From: Teredinibacter waterburyi
Lineage (GTDB): Bacteria; Pseudomonadota; Gammaproteobacteria; Pseudomonadales; Cellvibrionaceae
Assembly: GCF_001922985.1 (NCBI RefSeq)
Contig: NZ_MRUH01000168.1
Coordinates: 186,001-250,000 of the forward strand
Direction: 5' to 3'
Length of the DNA stretch: 64,000 nt
Shown here: positions 1 through 9,161 of the stretch, in pieces
How positions within the stretch are numbered: position 1 is the stretch's first letter
How the letters are laid out: each line of letters opens with the position of its first letter
The notes under the pieces: model-generated
Seen by the model: the letters and a program-made list of their open reading frames with translations, nothing else
What the model was told of the DNA's origin: nothing
The model's database searches: none
Translations under genes and position numbers: made by a program

Positions 1-1
1 G

Positions 2-394
2 TCAAGTATTGATGAAGATCCAATTCCCAACGGCGAGCTGGTTTTACAGACCTTAGCTTTGCCGCGCGATACCAACTCCAACGGCGATATTTTTGGCGGT
101 TGGTTGATGTCACAAATGGATCTAGGGGGGGCGATTGCTGCTCGTGAAATTGCGCAGGGCAGAGTCACTACTGTTGCCGTGGGTAGTATGGCGTTTTTAT
201 TGCCGGTACCAGTTGGTGCCACGGTTAGTTGTTACTGTGAAGTGCTTGAAATTGGGCGGGCCTCGATTAAAACCCTGATCGAGGTTTGGGTGAAAACCTA
301 CAAGCGTTCGGAGCAACAAAAGGTAACCGAGGGGGAATTTGTTTACGTCGCCATTGATGACTCTGGCCGAACTCGACGCATTCCTAGAGATTAA
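2..394 (+). CDS. yciA: Acyl-CoA thioesterase YciA, 5' end outside window
   Basis: Hotdog-fold thioesterase that hydrolyses acyl-CoA esters to free acid and CoA in the cytoplasm. The frame is open from the first bases, so the start lies upstream; 130 residues are visible against about 132 in E. coli YciA, so only a few are missing. The stretch NGDIFGGWLMSQMD (about residues 26-39) is the family signature with the Asp of the active site, and the order of segments follows E. coli YciA to the end. An internal TTG at 59 would cut off the conserved first strand (ELVLQTLALP), so it is not the start. It converges on a LysR gene with a 40-base gap and no obvious terminator. Confidence 0.9.
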   Translation, partial: SSIDEDPIPNGELVLQTLALPRDTNSNGDIFGGWLMSQMDLGGAIAAREIAQGRVTTVAVGSMAFLLPVPVGATVSCYCEVLEIGRASIKTLIEVWVKTYKRSEQQKVTEGEFVYVAIDDSGRTRRIPRD

Positions 395-434
395 AGTAGC
401 GGTGCAGAATTAGTTAAGCTAAAACGATCGCAAC

Positions 435-1313
435 TCAAACAGTAAGGTGAGTGCTGAGTTCTTCGGCGACCGCTTTTACCGCAGGACCGGCGTTGTCGGG
501 TGAAGCGAGAACCAAGTACAGCGGAATAATACGCTCGCCGCCATTGCTGAGGGTTAGCTTTTTTAATTGCTGAGTTTTTAATTCATTACCGATGCGATGT
601 TCAGGAATAAAGCCAAAGCCCAAGCCGGCTTTAATCGCTTCGATGCTGGTTGACAAATAGGTCACAGTCCAGCGTTGGTCTGCGGCCAGCCAACCCGCAT
701 CTTGGTTGCGTTTTATCCCAGAGTCGCGCACAACTAATTGTCGGTGCCGACGTAAATCCTGTTCGGAGACGTCTTCAGTCTGTCGACTTAGGGGGTGATC
801 GAGACTGGCCACAGGTATCATTCTAACTTCGCGCAAAGGCCTGCCGATAAACCCTGGTGGAACCCTTGGTGTTAGCGCAATATCGGCTTGTTTAGTAAAC
901 AGTGCTTCATCGGTACCCGAGAGTGTGGTTTCGAGAAGTTTAATGCGGGTTATTGGGCTGGTTTTAGAGAAGCTTTGTAGGCCGCACAACAGTACGTCGA
1001 TTGGCACTAGTGCGTCGGCAGCAATCGTTACTTCCGCTTCCCATCCCTTGGCTAAGTATTGTGCAGACTTTTCAAGTTCACTTGCTTGTTGCAGTAAGTG
1101 GTTGGCTTGTCGATAGAGCACTTTGCCAGCTTCCGTTAACGCTGCTTTGCGTCCTTGTTGTTGCAATACGGCTACAGGCAATTGCTCTTGTAGCTTGGCG
1201 ATAATGTAACTAACACTAGACTGACTTTTATTCAGTACATCTGCGGCTTTCGCAAATGACCCTTCATCAACCACCGTTTTAAATGTCTGCCATTGCTCGA
1301 GAGTGATTTTCAT
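435..1313 (-). CDS. LysR-family transcriptional regulator
   Basis: 292 residues with the LysR layout: winged helix-turn-helix at about 1-60 (SFAKAADVLNKSQSSVSYII is the recognition region) followed by a two-lobed effector domain. The effector is unknown. Length is normal and an ATG opens the frame. The gene stands alone, facing yciA, with about 100 bases to the next gene upstream, so its target cannot be read from a divergent partner. Effector residues do not identify a known subgroup to me. Assignment to the family is secure; role is not. Confidence 0.85.
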   Translation of the reverse strand: MKITLEQWQTFKTVVDEGSFAKAADVLNKSQSSVSYIIAKLQEQLPVAVLQQQGRKAALTEAGKVLYRQANHLLQQASELEKSAQYLAKGWEAEVTIAADALVPIDVLLCGLQSFSKTSPITRIKLLETTLSGTDEALFTKQADIALTPRVPPGFIGRPLREVRMIPVASLDHPLSRQTEDVSEQDLRRHRQLVVRDSGIKRNQDAGWLAADQRWTVTYLSTSIEAIKAGLGFGFIPEHRIGNELKTQQLKKLTLSNGGERIIPLYLVLASPDNAGPAVKAVAEELSTHLTV

Positions 1314-1412
1314 GGGCGCAGCTCGTTGAAAAACTTAGCGATAATAGCGGCAAATATGCCGAGTGGTGGGAATGGTTAGGGAAATAACTATAAAGGAGCG
1401 GTGCGGAAACTA

Positions 1413-3185
1413 CTAGCGCTGGTGCAGGCGGTCACTCATCCAGTTGGTAAACTTATCGACCGGCAATGGCCGTGAAATAAAGTACCCCTGAATTTGATCG
1501 CAACCAATTTTTTCTAAGGTCGCGAGTGAGGCTGCCGTTTCGACACCTTCAGCGACGGTTTTTAGTTGTAGTGCCTTACCGAGTTCTGAAATCGCTTTAA
1601 TAATGGAAGACGCTTCGGCAACATCATCTTCATAGGCGGTATCCAGTTGTGCGGTAAAAAATCGGTCAATTTTTAATTTATTCAAGGGGAGTAAGCGTAA
1701 TCGATAAAGGCTTGAATAACCCTTGCCGAAATCATCCAAGGCAATTTCAATTCCAAGTTGCTGAATTGCACCGAGCACGCTAATCACTTCGGTCTCACAT
1801 TCCATTAGGGCGGTTTCGGTAACTTCAATTTGAAAGAACCGGGGCGCTACATCACTGCGTTCTAATAGCGTGCGAATACGTTCGACAATATCGATATTTT
1901 GCAGTTGCACTACCGATACATTGATACTGAGCTGTAAAGGAGGGAAACCCTCTTCAACCCAAGCACGTTGCTGCCGAAATGATTGGCTTAGAATCCAGTC
2001 GCCTAAATCTGAGATGAGCCCAGTCGTTTCGGCAACCTGTATGATTTTTTCGGTATTGTAAAAGCCGCCGTTACTGTTCGGTAGGCGCAGCAGCGCTTCG
2101 GCGGCAAGTTCTTCGGAATTTGTGGTGCTTACAATTGGCTGATAGAACAATTCAAATGTGCGGTTTTCGATACCGTCAATGATCGCTTTCTCAAGCAGAT
2201 GAAATTCACTCGCGCTACGCTGTAAAAAACCATCGAATACCTGGTGCCGATTTCCACCCGACTTTTTGGCTTGGTGCATGGCCAAGTCGGCCGAGTGTAT
2301 TAAATCGTCGATATTTTTAGCGTGCTGCGGGAAGCAGCTAATACCAATGGAGGCGCTGATATTAATGTGATTGCCATCAATGTTAAACGGTAGTCGTAGG
2401 CTCTGTAATATATGTTGCGCTATAACCACCGACATAGTGCGGAAGGCGCTAATTTGAGAAATTAGCACGACAAATTCGTCGCCGCCGATACGGGTAATTA
2501 GATCACCCTCGCGAATACATTTACGTAAACGTTCGGCCACTTTTTGGATCAGCTTGTCGCCAATGTTATGACCCTGTGCATCGTTCACGGGTTTAAACCG
2601 GTCTAAATCGATATAGAGTGCGGCCATCTTTTGTTTACTACGTTGCATCTCGGTTAAATGCAGTGCGCCGTATTCAAACAGGAGTGCTCGGTTGGGTAAG
2701 CCTGTAAGTGGATCGTGTTTAGCGGCTTGAAGTAGCTGTTGGTTAACCAATTCCTGCTCGGTAATGTCTTCACTAAAGATAACTGCACCGGCAATTATCT
2801 CCTGTTCATACCAGGGGTATACCCCCCAGTTTTTCCAGCGAACTCGCCCCTGCTCATCTTCACAGCGATCTTTTTGTACAACTTGAATTTCGCCGCCAAG
2901 GCTTTTTTCGTGAATGCCTCGCCAGTGATCTGGAATGTCAGTGTGAACGCTATAGTAGATCTCGCCAATCAGCTGTTCTGCTTTAAGGTTCTGATCAAGA
3001 ACCCACTTGTTGCTTACGGCTAGGTAGCGCATGTCGCAATCAAAAACGGCGATAGCGGAGCTGGAATGTTCTAAAAAAAGGCGCAACAGCGACTCATTGT
3101 GTGCCAACGAGAAATCCGTTTTTTGGGCGTCGGTCGTTTGGAGCAAAGACTGTAGCGACGCTGTGGAGGCCAGTAAATCAGACAT
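1413..3185 (-). CDS. PAS-GGDEF-EAL cyclic di-GMP turnover protein
   Basis: 590 residues, no membrane segment, so probably cytoplasmic. Order: PAS at about 35-145, GGDEF at 155-320, EAL at 335-580. The GGDEF signature is intact (residues 234-238) and an RxxD inhibitory site (REGD, 225-228) lies five residues before it. The EAL motif reads EALLR (363-367), and the DDFGKGYSSL and AEGVET stretches are kept. By sequence both diguanylate cyclase and phosphodiesterase activities are possible; which dominates cannot be told. No clear ribosome binding site precedes the ATG. It is monocistronic, followed by a LysR gene on the same strand about 100 bases away. Confidence 0.92.
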   Translation of the reverse strand: MSDLLASTASLQSLLQTTDAQKTDFSLAHNESLLRLFLEHSSSAIAVFDCDMRYLAVSNKWVLDQNLKAEQLIGEIYYSVHTDIPDHWRGIHEKSLGGEIQVVQKDRCEDEQGRVRWKNWGVYPWYEQEIIAGAVIFSEDITEQELVNQQLLQAAKHDPLTGLPNRALLFEYGALHLTEMQRSKQKMAALYIDLDRFKPVNDAQGHNIGDKLIQKVAERLRKCIREGDLITRIGGDEFVVLISQISAFRTMSVVIAQHILQSLRLPFNIDGNHINISASIGISCFPQHAKNIDDLIHSADLAMHQAKKSGGNRHQVFDGFLQRSASEFHLLEKAIIDGIENRTFELFYQPIVSTTNSEELAAEALLRLPNSNGGFYNTEKIIQVAETTGLISDLGDWILSQSFRQQRAWVEEGFPPLQLSINVSVVQLQNIDIVERIRTLLERSDVAPRFFQIEVTETALMECETEVISVLGAIQQLGIEIALDDFGKGYSSLYRLRLLPLNKLKIDRFFTAQLDTAYEDDVAEASSIIKAISELGKALQLKTVAEGVETAASLATLEKIGCDQIQGYFISRPLPVDKFTNWMSDRLHQR

Positions 3186-3639
3186 AAATGTGTATTGTCG
3201 GTCTTCGATGGGACGGGGGCGGTATCGATCAGTGTTGAAAACTGAAGATTTTGCGCCTGTTGCATCTAAGTGTAGACAAGATAAAGGCGTAGGGTGTGTT
3301 GCGATTAAGTCTTGTGGCGTTTAAACCGTCAAATTTGAACAAATGAACGCCTTTCCGTGCGGGTTATGCTTGCTGAAAAGTCGATAGAGGTATCGACCCT
3401 GTCGGTATTGGCCTGTTTTTCGTGGTTGCAGTGGAGACGTTTATGAATTTAGGCCGCTACTCGGCAGGCTAACCTTGCTGTTTGGAGACGCTGAAATAGC
3501 TAGTTTTTGAATTATACATCTATAAAGTAGATCAGTTAATGCATGAATCGCGAACAATTAATCATAAATATTGGTGTAATCTGGGTTCATTGATCGTCCT
3601 GCAGTGGGCAGGCGAATAACGTCAAGTTTGGAGCCTATT
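3186..3639. other. 454-base intergenic region between divergent GGDEF-EAL gene and azoR
   Basis: No gene is supported here. It holds a perfect 7-bp hairpin (GTCGATA, loop GAGG, TATCGAC; 3380-3397), a short GC-rich hairpin (CCTGC/GCAGG near 3598-3612) and one copy of the 16-mer TAAATATTGGTGTAAT (3565-3580) that recurs twice near 15 kb. These are candidate operator or leader elements for azoR; no consensus promoter stands out. Confidence 0.5.
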
Positions 3640-4242
3640 ATGACTACACGTATTTTACAGATCGATTCAAGCCTGTTTGGTGGTGCTGGTGTATCGGCAC
3701 AGCTAGCCGAGTTCGCACTGACTAAAATAAAAGCGCAATACGATGATGTTGTGGTGGTCAAACGCGATTTAGCAGCTGATCCGATCCCGCACTTTGATGC
3801 CTCTACAATTGCCGATATTACCGAAGGTAAGGCGGCCTTAGCCGATACATTAATCGCTGAGCTAGTCGAGGCGGATGTGCTCATTGTTGGCGCGCCTATG
3901 TATAACTTTGGTGTTCCATCGGTATTAAAAGCTTGGATGGACCATGTTGCTCGTGCGGGTTCGACCTTCAAGTATACTGAAACTGGCCCAGTGGGTTTGC
4001 TGAGCGACACAAAGGTTATTGTGTTGGCAACGCGCGGTGGTATTCATCTCGGTCAGCCAAGCGACGTTGAAACCCCCTTTATTAAAAACTTTTTTAGTTT
4101 TCTCGGTCTGACGGATATTGAGTTTGTGTACGCTGAAGGTTTAAATCTTTCCGGCGGCCAACGTGAGCAAGCGATAACTAAAGCGGAGGCAGCAATTAGC
4201 GACTTAGTGAGCGCATTAAGTGAGCAAGGAGAAGTGGCATGA
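3640..4242 (+). CDS. azoR: FMN-dependent NADH-azoreductase / quinone reductase
   Basis: Flavodoxin-like reductase that uses NAD(P)H and FMN to reduce quinones and azo compounds by two electrons, usually seen as protection against quinone stress. 200 residues from ATG 3640, which has GGAG six bases upstream; a longer in-frame start at 3604 adds twelve residues with no homology. Family motifs: S-L-F-G-G near the N-terminus for FMN phosphate, the PMYNFGVPSVLKAWMDHV stretch, then TRGG. The stop overlaps the start of the pirin gene as ATGA, so the two are translationally coupled. Confidence 0.93.
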   Translation: MTTRILQIDSSLFGGAGVSAQLAEFALTKIKAQYDDVVVVKRDLAADPIPHFDASTIADITEGKAALADTLIAELVEADVLIVGAPMYNFGVPSVLKAWMDHVARAGSTFKYTETGPVGLLSDTKVIVLATRGGIHLGQPSDVETPFIKNFFSFLGLTDIEFVYAEGLNLSGGQREQAITKAEAAISDLVSALSEQGEVA

Positions 4243-5141
4243 TCAGTAATCGTACGGCGGAGTCGGCTCAGGCCGAAGTTGCCTCAAAGGGGCGTCGAGT
4301 AGAGGAGCAGATTGTCGCGCGTGCGACCTCCGACGGTGCCAATGTGAAATTGTTGCGCGTGTTCGGCGGGCAGGGGCCAGAACGATTCGACCCCTTTTTG
4401 ATGTTGGATGAGTTTGGTTCAGAAACTGCGGATGACTATATCGGCGGCTTTCCACCTCACCCGCACCGTGGCTTTCAAACTGTAACCTATATGTTACAGG
4501 GTAAAATGGAACACCGTGATCATATGGGTAATGTCGGATTACTAAATGATGGTGCTGTGCAGTGGATGAACGCCGGTAGCGGCATCATTCATTCAGAAAT
4601 GCCGAAGCAAACCGAAGGTAAGATGCGTGGCTTTCAAATCTGGTTGAACCTGCTAAGCGGTAAAAAAATGTCGCCAGCCTATTACAAAGATATTCAGGCC
4701 GACCTCATACCTGAATATTTGCTGGAAGGCGTTTATGTAAAAGCGATAGCAGGTGAAATGGAGTTGTTGGGTTCGACGGTGAAAGGGTATTTTTCTGTAG
4801 AAGATACCGATGCTCAATTTATGGATATACATTTGCAGCCGGGTTTCGAATTGTCGGTGCCGGTTTCTTCAGGTTACACCGCGTTGGTCTATACCTACGA
4901 TGGCGAAGTAACCCTAACCGACAAGTATGTTCCCGCTAAGGCGCAAACACTGTCGCGGCTGGTCGATGGTGATAACGTATTGGTGAGTAATGCCAGTGAT
5001 GCCGTTGCTCGCGTAGTGGTGCTTGCGGGTAAGCCCTTACGCGAGCCTATTGTTCAGCACGGGCCGTTTGTAATGAATAGTGTTGAAGAAATCAATCAAG
5101 CCATTGCCGACTACAACGCAGGCACGCTAGCAGAGTCTTAG
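4239..5141 (+). CDS. Pirin family protein
   Basis: 300-residue bicupin. The N-terminal cupin keeps the metal ligands of the pirin family: the HPHRG motif near residue 74 and the HSE motif near residue 117. Some bacterial and human pirins act as quercetin 2,3-dioxygenases, others as redox-sensing regulators; the sequence does not say which. It starts inside the azoR stop (ATGA overlap), so it belongs to a two-gene quinone-related operon. It converges on a nitroreductase with only 20 bases between. Confidence 0.9.
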   Translation: MISNRTAESAQAEVASKGRRVEEQIVARATSDGANVKLLRVFGGQGPERFDPFLMLDEFGSETADDYIGGFPPHPHRGFQTVTYMLQGKMEHRDHMGNVGLLNDGAVQWMNAGSGIIHSEMPKQTEGKMRGFQIWLNLLSGKKMSPAYYKDIQADLIPEYLLEGVYVKAIAGEMELLGSTVKGYFSVEDTDAQFMDIHLQPGFELSVPVSSGYTALVYTYDGEVTLTDKYVPAKAQTLSRLVDGDNVLVSNASDAVARVVVLAGKPLREPIVQHGPFVMNSVEEINQAIADYNAGTLAES

Positions 5142-5161
5142 GTAAAGCGCTGTCACAAAGC

Positions 5162-5830
5162 TCAATCGTTAAAAAAACGGGTATAGGTCGCTGCGGGTTC
5201 TCGCGGGGTTCGATAGCTGTTTATTTTAGCGGTTGAGTCTTCATACCCCAACGCCATGCCGCAAATTAGAATGGAATCTTCTGGGTAGCCGAGTTCCCGC
5301 TTAACAATTTGTGGGTACTGACCCAATGCCGCTTGCGGGCAGGTTGCCAAGCCTTCCTCTACGGCTGCGAGCATAAACGACTGTAAAAACATACCGTAAT
5401 CGATGAAAGATCCGGTTTGCATTTTAGGGTGCAGAAAAAAATACAAAGCGACAGGTGCACCGAAGGCGGAATAATTGGCTTGCCACTGGGCGAATTGACG
5501 GGCTTTGTCTTCGCGTTTTATTTGCAAGGTGGTGTAAAGCTGTAAGCCACAGGCGCGACGTCGACTTAGAAACGGCTCTACCCAATCTGTTGGGTAGTAG
5601 AGATAATCCATTTTTTCTTCATCGCCGCGATTGTGTGCGGCAATCAATTGTTCGTCTAAACGCTGTTTGGCTTTACCGCTTACCACCGCGACCTGCCAAG
5701 GTTGTGCGTTGGTGCCTGAGGGCGCTTTGCCGGCTAAGCTAATCAACTTCTCTACAGTGACTGGGTCTACCGTTTGTTCGGTAAATGCCCTGACGGATTT
5801 CCGTGCTGCTAGAGCTGATCGAACCTGCAT
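5162..5830 (-). CDS. Nitroreductase family protein (FMN, NAD(P)H)
   Basis: 222 residues. FMN-dependent oxidoreductase of the NfsB/NfnB superfamily, expected to reduce nitro groups, quinones or flavins in the cytoplasm. The N-terminal FMN-binding Arg-Ser segment (RKSVRAF, about 10-16) and SGTNAQPW (about 38-45) are clear, as is the late GMALGYED motif. AGGAAAC precedes the ATG at a good distance. The gene faces the azoR-pirin pair and lies next to oxyR on the same strand, giving a small group of redox enzymes. Substrate unknown. Confidence 0.88.
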   Translation of the reverse strand: MQVRSALAARKSVRAFTEQTVDPVTVEKLISLAGKAPSGTNAQPWQVAVVSGKAKQRLDEQLIAAHNRGDEEKMDYLYYPTDWVEPFLSRRRACGLQLYTTLQIKREDKARQFAQWQANYSAFGAPVALYFFLHPKMQTGSFIDYGMFLQSFMLAAVEEGLATCPQAALGQYPQIVKRELGYPEDSILICGMALGYEDSTAKINSYRTPREPAATYTRFFND

Positions 5831-5908
5831 GAAAATTGTTTCCTAAGTTTGTTGGCCAGCGCTAATGATCTTACCTGTGGCTGATTCCAATGTTGCTAAA
5901 GGTTAAAC

Positions 5909-6856
5909 CTATTTAGCATTGTCAATTAAGTGCTGACTTAAGTCTGCGCCGATATTACAGTTTGTAATTGATGCGCGGAGTATATCAATGGCCTGCAAGC
6001 GAGGGAAACTTGCGCGCCACGCTAACGCGACAGTGCGGTAAGGTATCGGGTCGACAAATGGACGAGTGATTAGCTCGCCGGCTGGATAGTTGCCGATTAT
6101 TACGGCCGACTGCGGCAAGATGGTCACGCCTAAACCTGATGCGACCATGTACTTTAAGGTTTCTAGGGAACTGCCTTCAGCAGCGGTACGTATGTTACCG
6201 CGTGGGTCGTCGATTGAAGGTTTTAGGTTAGGGCAGGCTTCCAAGACCTGATCGCGAAAGCAGTGCCCCTCTCCCAATAACAAAATATTGCACTGATCCA
6301 ACATGCTTGGCTCGATAGCCTGTTCGTTGGCTAGAGGATGGTTTTTACCCATCAAGACTACAAACGGCTCTTTATAGAGTGGTTGAGTTACAACATCGGC
6401 CTCGGTAAACGGTAGTGCCACAACGATCGCATCTAGATCACCCTGACGAATGCGGCGACGTAAGGTGGCTGTGTAGCTCTCTTCGAGGTATAGCGGCATG
6501 TCGGGCGCTAAAGCCTGAAGTTGCGGGATTAGGTGGGGGAACAAATAGGGGCCAATGGTAAAAATTGCCCCTATATGGAACGGGCTGGTAAGTTGGTTTT
6601 TACCGGAGCTGGCAATATCTTTAATTGTTGCAGCTTCCTCTAACACTTTTTGCGCCTGCTGAATAATTCTCTCCCCCATCGGTGTGGGCGAGACGCGGGT
6701 TTTGGAGCGTTCAAAAATAGCCGTGTTTAGTTCTTCTTCGAGTTTTTTTACGGCGATACTCAGGGTTGGTTGTGACACGTGACAGCGGTCTGCGGCGCGG
6801 CCAAAATGTTGCTCTTGGGCAAGGGTGACGATGTATCGCAGTTCTGTTAGAGTCAT
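5909..6856 (-). CDS. oxyR: Hydrogen peroxide-responsive LysR regulator OxyR
   Basis: 315 residues. LysR-type activator oxidised by hydrogen peroxide through a disulfide. The redox cysteines are in place: Cys199 (GEGHCFRDQ) and Cys208 (VLEACPN), the same numbering as the E. coli protein, which separates it from generic LysR proteins. The helix-turn-helix is at about 1-60 (HFGRAADRCHVSQPTLS). In Pseudomonas oxyR also lies close to ridA-spoT. It is divergent from comB with a 226-base gap; downstream on the same strand is the nitroreductase gene, 78 bases away, possibly in its regulon. Confidence 0.95.
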   Translation of the reverse strand: MTLTELRYIVTLAQEQHFGRAADRCHVSQPTLSIAVKKLEEELNTAIFERSKTRVSPTPMGERIIQQAQKVLEEAATIKDIASSGKNQLTSPFHIGAIFTIGPYLFPHLIPQLQALAPDMPLYLEESYTATLRRRIRQGDLDAIVVALPFTEADVVTQPLYKEPFVVLMGKNHPLANEQAIEPSMLDQCNILLLGEGHCFRDQVLEACPNLKPSIDDPRGNIRTAAEGSSLETLKYMVASGLGVTILPQSAVIIGNYPAGELITRPFVDPIPYRTVALAWRASFPRLQAIDILRASITNCNIGADLSQHLIDNAK

Positions 6857-7082
6857 TGTAAAACCTATCGATTTGTATTATTTGATAAGCCTACACTAAT
6901 GCATTGGGGAGGTAAATAAATTTGATCTATTTTTGTGCAGCCGTGACCGTCAACAAAAGCGTGTTGTTATACGATTCGCTTTTCCACTGTTTTGTGGCTT
7001 TAAATTTATGATTCATCCCCAATCTAACCCAAGGGCGTCGGTAGGCTTGCGGTATATTGACGCTTCAAAACAGGAGTAACGT

Positions 7083-7769
7083 TTGGAAATTGTAAAAGTC
7101 GACTTTGTTAAAGGTGCTAAAGCTGCAACAGGTGTAGTTGTGGTGATTGATGTATTCCGAGCCTTCACAACCGCATGTGTATGTTTTGCGAAGGGCGCTC
7201 AGCGTGTTGTTGCCGTAGGTAATAGTGATAAAGCTTTAGGCTTGCGTCGGGGCGATAACACATTGTTGCTGGGGGAGCGGTTTGGTAAGCGTATCGAAGG
7301 GTTTGATTTTGGTAATTCGCCGACCGATGTGGCGGCGGTGGATTTGACCGGCAAAACGATTGTTCATACCACTCACGCAGGCACCCAGGGTTTAGTTAAT
7401 GCCACTCAAGCTAGTGCCATTTTTACCGGCGCTTTGGTCAATGCTAAAGCTACGGTGTTGGCCATCAAGGCCCTGCAGCCACAGCGTGTTACTCTTGTGC
7501 GTATGGGGTTGAATGCAGAGCAAGCGAGCGATGAAGATAGCGCTTGTGCGGACTATCTAGAGGCCCTTTTGTTGGCGCAGCCTGTTGATGAGCCGAAAAT
7601 TCTTGATGAGCTGCGGGCATCGCCTTATTCGCAGCGATTTTTTGATCCAAACCAGCCGTGGAGCCCAGCAAGTGATTTTGACTGGTGCTTGCGTTTCAAC
7701 TGTTTTGATTTTGCGTTGCGAGCCACTCCGCTAAATGACTATAGTTGCGAGCTGATGGTTGTGAACTAA
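7083..7769 (+). CDS. comB: 2-phosphosulfolactate phosphatase family (ComB-like)
   Basis: 228 residues. ComB removes phosphate from 2-phosphosulfolactate in archaeal coenzyme M synthesis; bacterial homologues are common but their substrate is generally unproven. Family marks include VVVIDVFRAFTT near the N-terminus, GERFGKRIEGFDFGNSP and the THAGTQG segment. Start is TTG 7083, with AGGAG six bases upstream and no better ATG nearby. No other coenzyme M or sulfolactate gene is in the window, so the biological role is open. The 3' end runs into three tandem 14-bp units. Confidence 0.8.
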   Translation: MEIVKVDFVKGAKAATGVVVVIDVFRAFTTACVCFAKGAQRVVAVGNSDKALGLRRGDNTLLLGERFGKRIEGFDFGNSPTDVAAVDLTGKTIVHTTHAGTQGLVNATQASAIFTGALVNAKATVLAIKALQPQRVTLVRMGLNAEQASDEDSACADYLEALLLAQPVDEPKILDELRASPYSQRFFDPNQPWSPASDFDWCLRFNCFDFALRATPLNDYSCELMVVN

Positions 7770-7782
7770 TGGTTGCGAACTA
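7741..7782. repeat. Three tandem 14-bp units over the comB stop codon
   Basis: Units at 7741-7754, 7755-7768 and 7769-7782 read ATAGTTGCGAGCTG, ATGGTTGTGAACTA and ATGGTTGCGAACTA. The last two differ at one base. The comB stop (7767-7769) falls at the junction of units 2 and 3, so the protein C-terminus is encoded by the repeat. Looks like replication slippage. Confidence 0.75.
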
Positions 7783-7818
7783 AATCGCGCAGATTAATTA
7801 TCTAACTTGGAAAAGCTT

Positions 7819-9027
7819 ATGACTCTTGCTGAACGATTGCAGCGTTTCTTCTCTCACGATGCTGCTGGTGGCATCATGTTACTGCTCGCGGCCGTTTTGG
7901 CTTTGCTGTTAGCCAATAGCCCGCTAAATGGAATTTATAATCTTCTGTTAGATACGCCGATTGCCGTCGCAATTGGCGACTTCGCAATTCGAAAGCCCGT
8001 ACTTTTATGGGTGAACGATGGTTTGATGGCCATCTTTTTTCTGTTGGTGGGCTTGGAGTTAAAACGCGAGTTTCTAGAAGGCGAGCTGTCCAATGTCAAA
8101 AATATAGTATTGCCCGCGGTGGCAGCATTGGGCGGTATGCTAATACCCGCTTTAATTTATGCTGCTATCAATGCAAATGATCCGGTAACCATTCAAGGGT
8201 GGGCGATTCCGGCCGCAACCGACATCGCCTTCGCTTTAGGTATCTTGAGCTTACTTGGGCCAAGGGTGCCGCTCGCAGTTAAAATATTTTTAACGTCGGT
8301 AGCTATATTTGATGATATAGGTGCGATCATTATTATCGCGTTGTTCTATACTCACGATATCTCCTTTATCGCGCTAGGCGTTGCTGCCGTGTGTATTTTC
8401 GTGTTGTTCTCATTTAATTATTTAGGTGTAACAAGTTTGCGAGCTTATGCGGTAATCGGCTTAATTATGTGGGTAGCGTTATTGAAATCGAGTGTCCACG
8501 CCACACTTGCGGGCGCGCTTTTGGCAATGTTTATTCCGATTACGATACCCAAGACAAATAAAAAGAGCACTCATGAGTTTAAGCGACCGTCATCGCCGTT
8601 AAAATTTTTAGAGCACTCTTTACATGCGCCGGTCGCATTTTTGGTGCTGCCGATCTTTGCTTTCGCAAACGCTGGTGTGAATCTACTGGGCTTGAGCGTG
8701 GCGGGAATGTTACATGGCGTTCCGCTCGGTATAGCGACAGGCTTGTTCGTTGGTAAACAGATAGGGGTATTCCTATTCTCCTGGGTGGCAATTAAGTTGG
8801 GGATTGCGAAGTTACCGAAAGCAATGACGCTCTCAATGCTTTACGGCGTAAGCTTGTTGTGCGGTGTCGGCTTTACCATGAGCCTATTTATTGGTTCGTT
8901 GGCATTTAGTGAATCGCATATGACATACATATTTGATGAGCGCCTCGGTATTTTGGCAGGTTCATTTGTATCGGCGATCGGGGGCTATTGGGTGCTATCA
9001 ATGGCTTGTAAGAAAACCGATGCGTAA
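7819..9027 (+). CDS. nhaA: Na+/H+ antiporter NhaA
   Basis: 402 residues from ATG 7819, preceded by GGAAAAG; a TTG at 7807 would add four residues. Inner-membrane electrogenic antiporter exchanging two protons for one sodium, for sodium and alkaline pH tolerance. About twelve hydrophobic helices. The paired aspartates of the ion site (AIFDDIGAI, about 165-166) and the broken helix IV motif ATDIAFALG (about 134-141) are present. E. coli NhaA has 388 residues. Monocistronic, 50 bases after comB, ended by a strong terminator. Confidence 0.96.
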   Translation: MTLAERLQRFFSHDAAGGIMLLLAAVLALLLANSPLNGIYNLLLDTPIAVAIGDFAIRKPVLLWVNDGLMAIFFLLVGLELKREFLEGELSNVKNIVLPAVAALGGMLIPALIYAAINANDPVTIQGWAIPAATDIAFALGILSLLGPRVPLAVKIFLTSVAIFDDIGAIIIIALFYTHDISFIALGVAAVCIFVLFSFNYLGVTSLRAYAVIGLIMWVALLKSSVHATLAGALLAMFIPITIPKTNKKSTHEFKRPSSPLKFLEHSLHAPVAFLVLPIFAFANAGVNLLGLSVAGMLHGVPLGIATGLFVGKQIGVFLFSWVAIKLGIAKLPKAMTLSMLYGVSLLCGVGFTMSLFIGSLAFSESHMTYIFDERLGILAGSFVSAIGGYWVLSMACKKTDA

Positions 9028-9074
9028 GTGGGGTTAAAACTCAGTCATAAATAACAGCAAAACAATACTGAAAA

Positions 9075-9112
9075 AAAGCCCGTCGATTCCAACTTAAGTC
9101 GACGGGCTTTTC
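9075..9112. terminator. Bidirectional intrinsic terminator between nhaA and ridA
   Basis: A perfect 12-bp stem (AAAGCCCGTCGA 9075-9086, TCGACGGGCTTT 9099-9110) with a 12-base loop. The A run before and the T run after serve both the plus-strand nhaA and the converging ridA transcript. Confidence 0.9.
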
Positions 9113-9161
9113 TATTTTCTAATATGTAAAGGCAGTCTACTGGCGCCTGCACAGACCTGAT

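Noticed and set aside
3558-4010. 150-codon open frame on the minus strand opposite azoR
   Set aside because: Overlaps a well-supported azoR; Ser/Thr/Ala-rich composition typical of an antisense shadow; no ribosome binding site.
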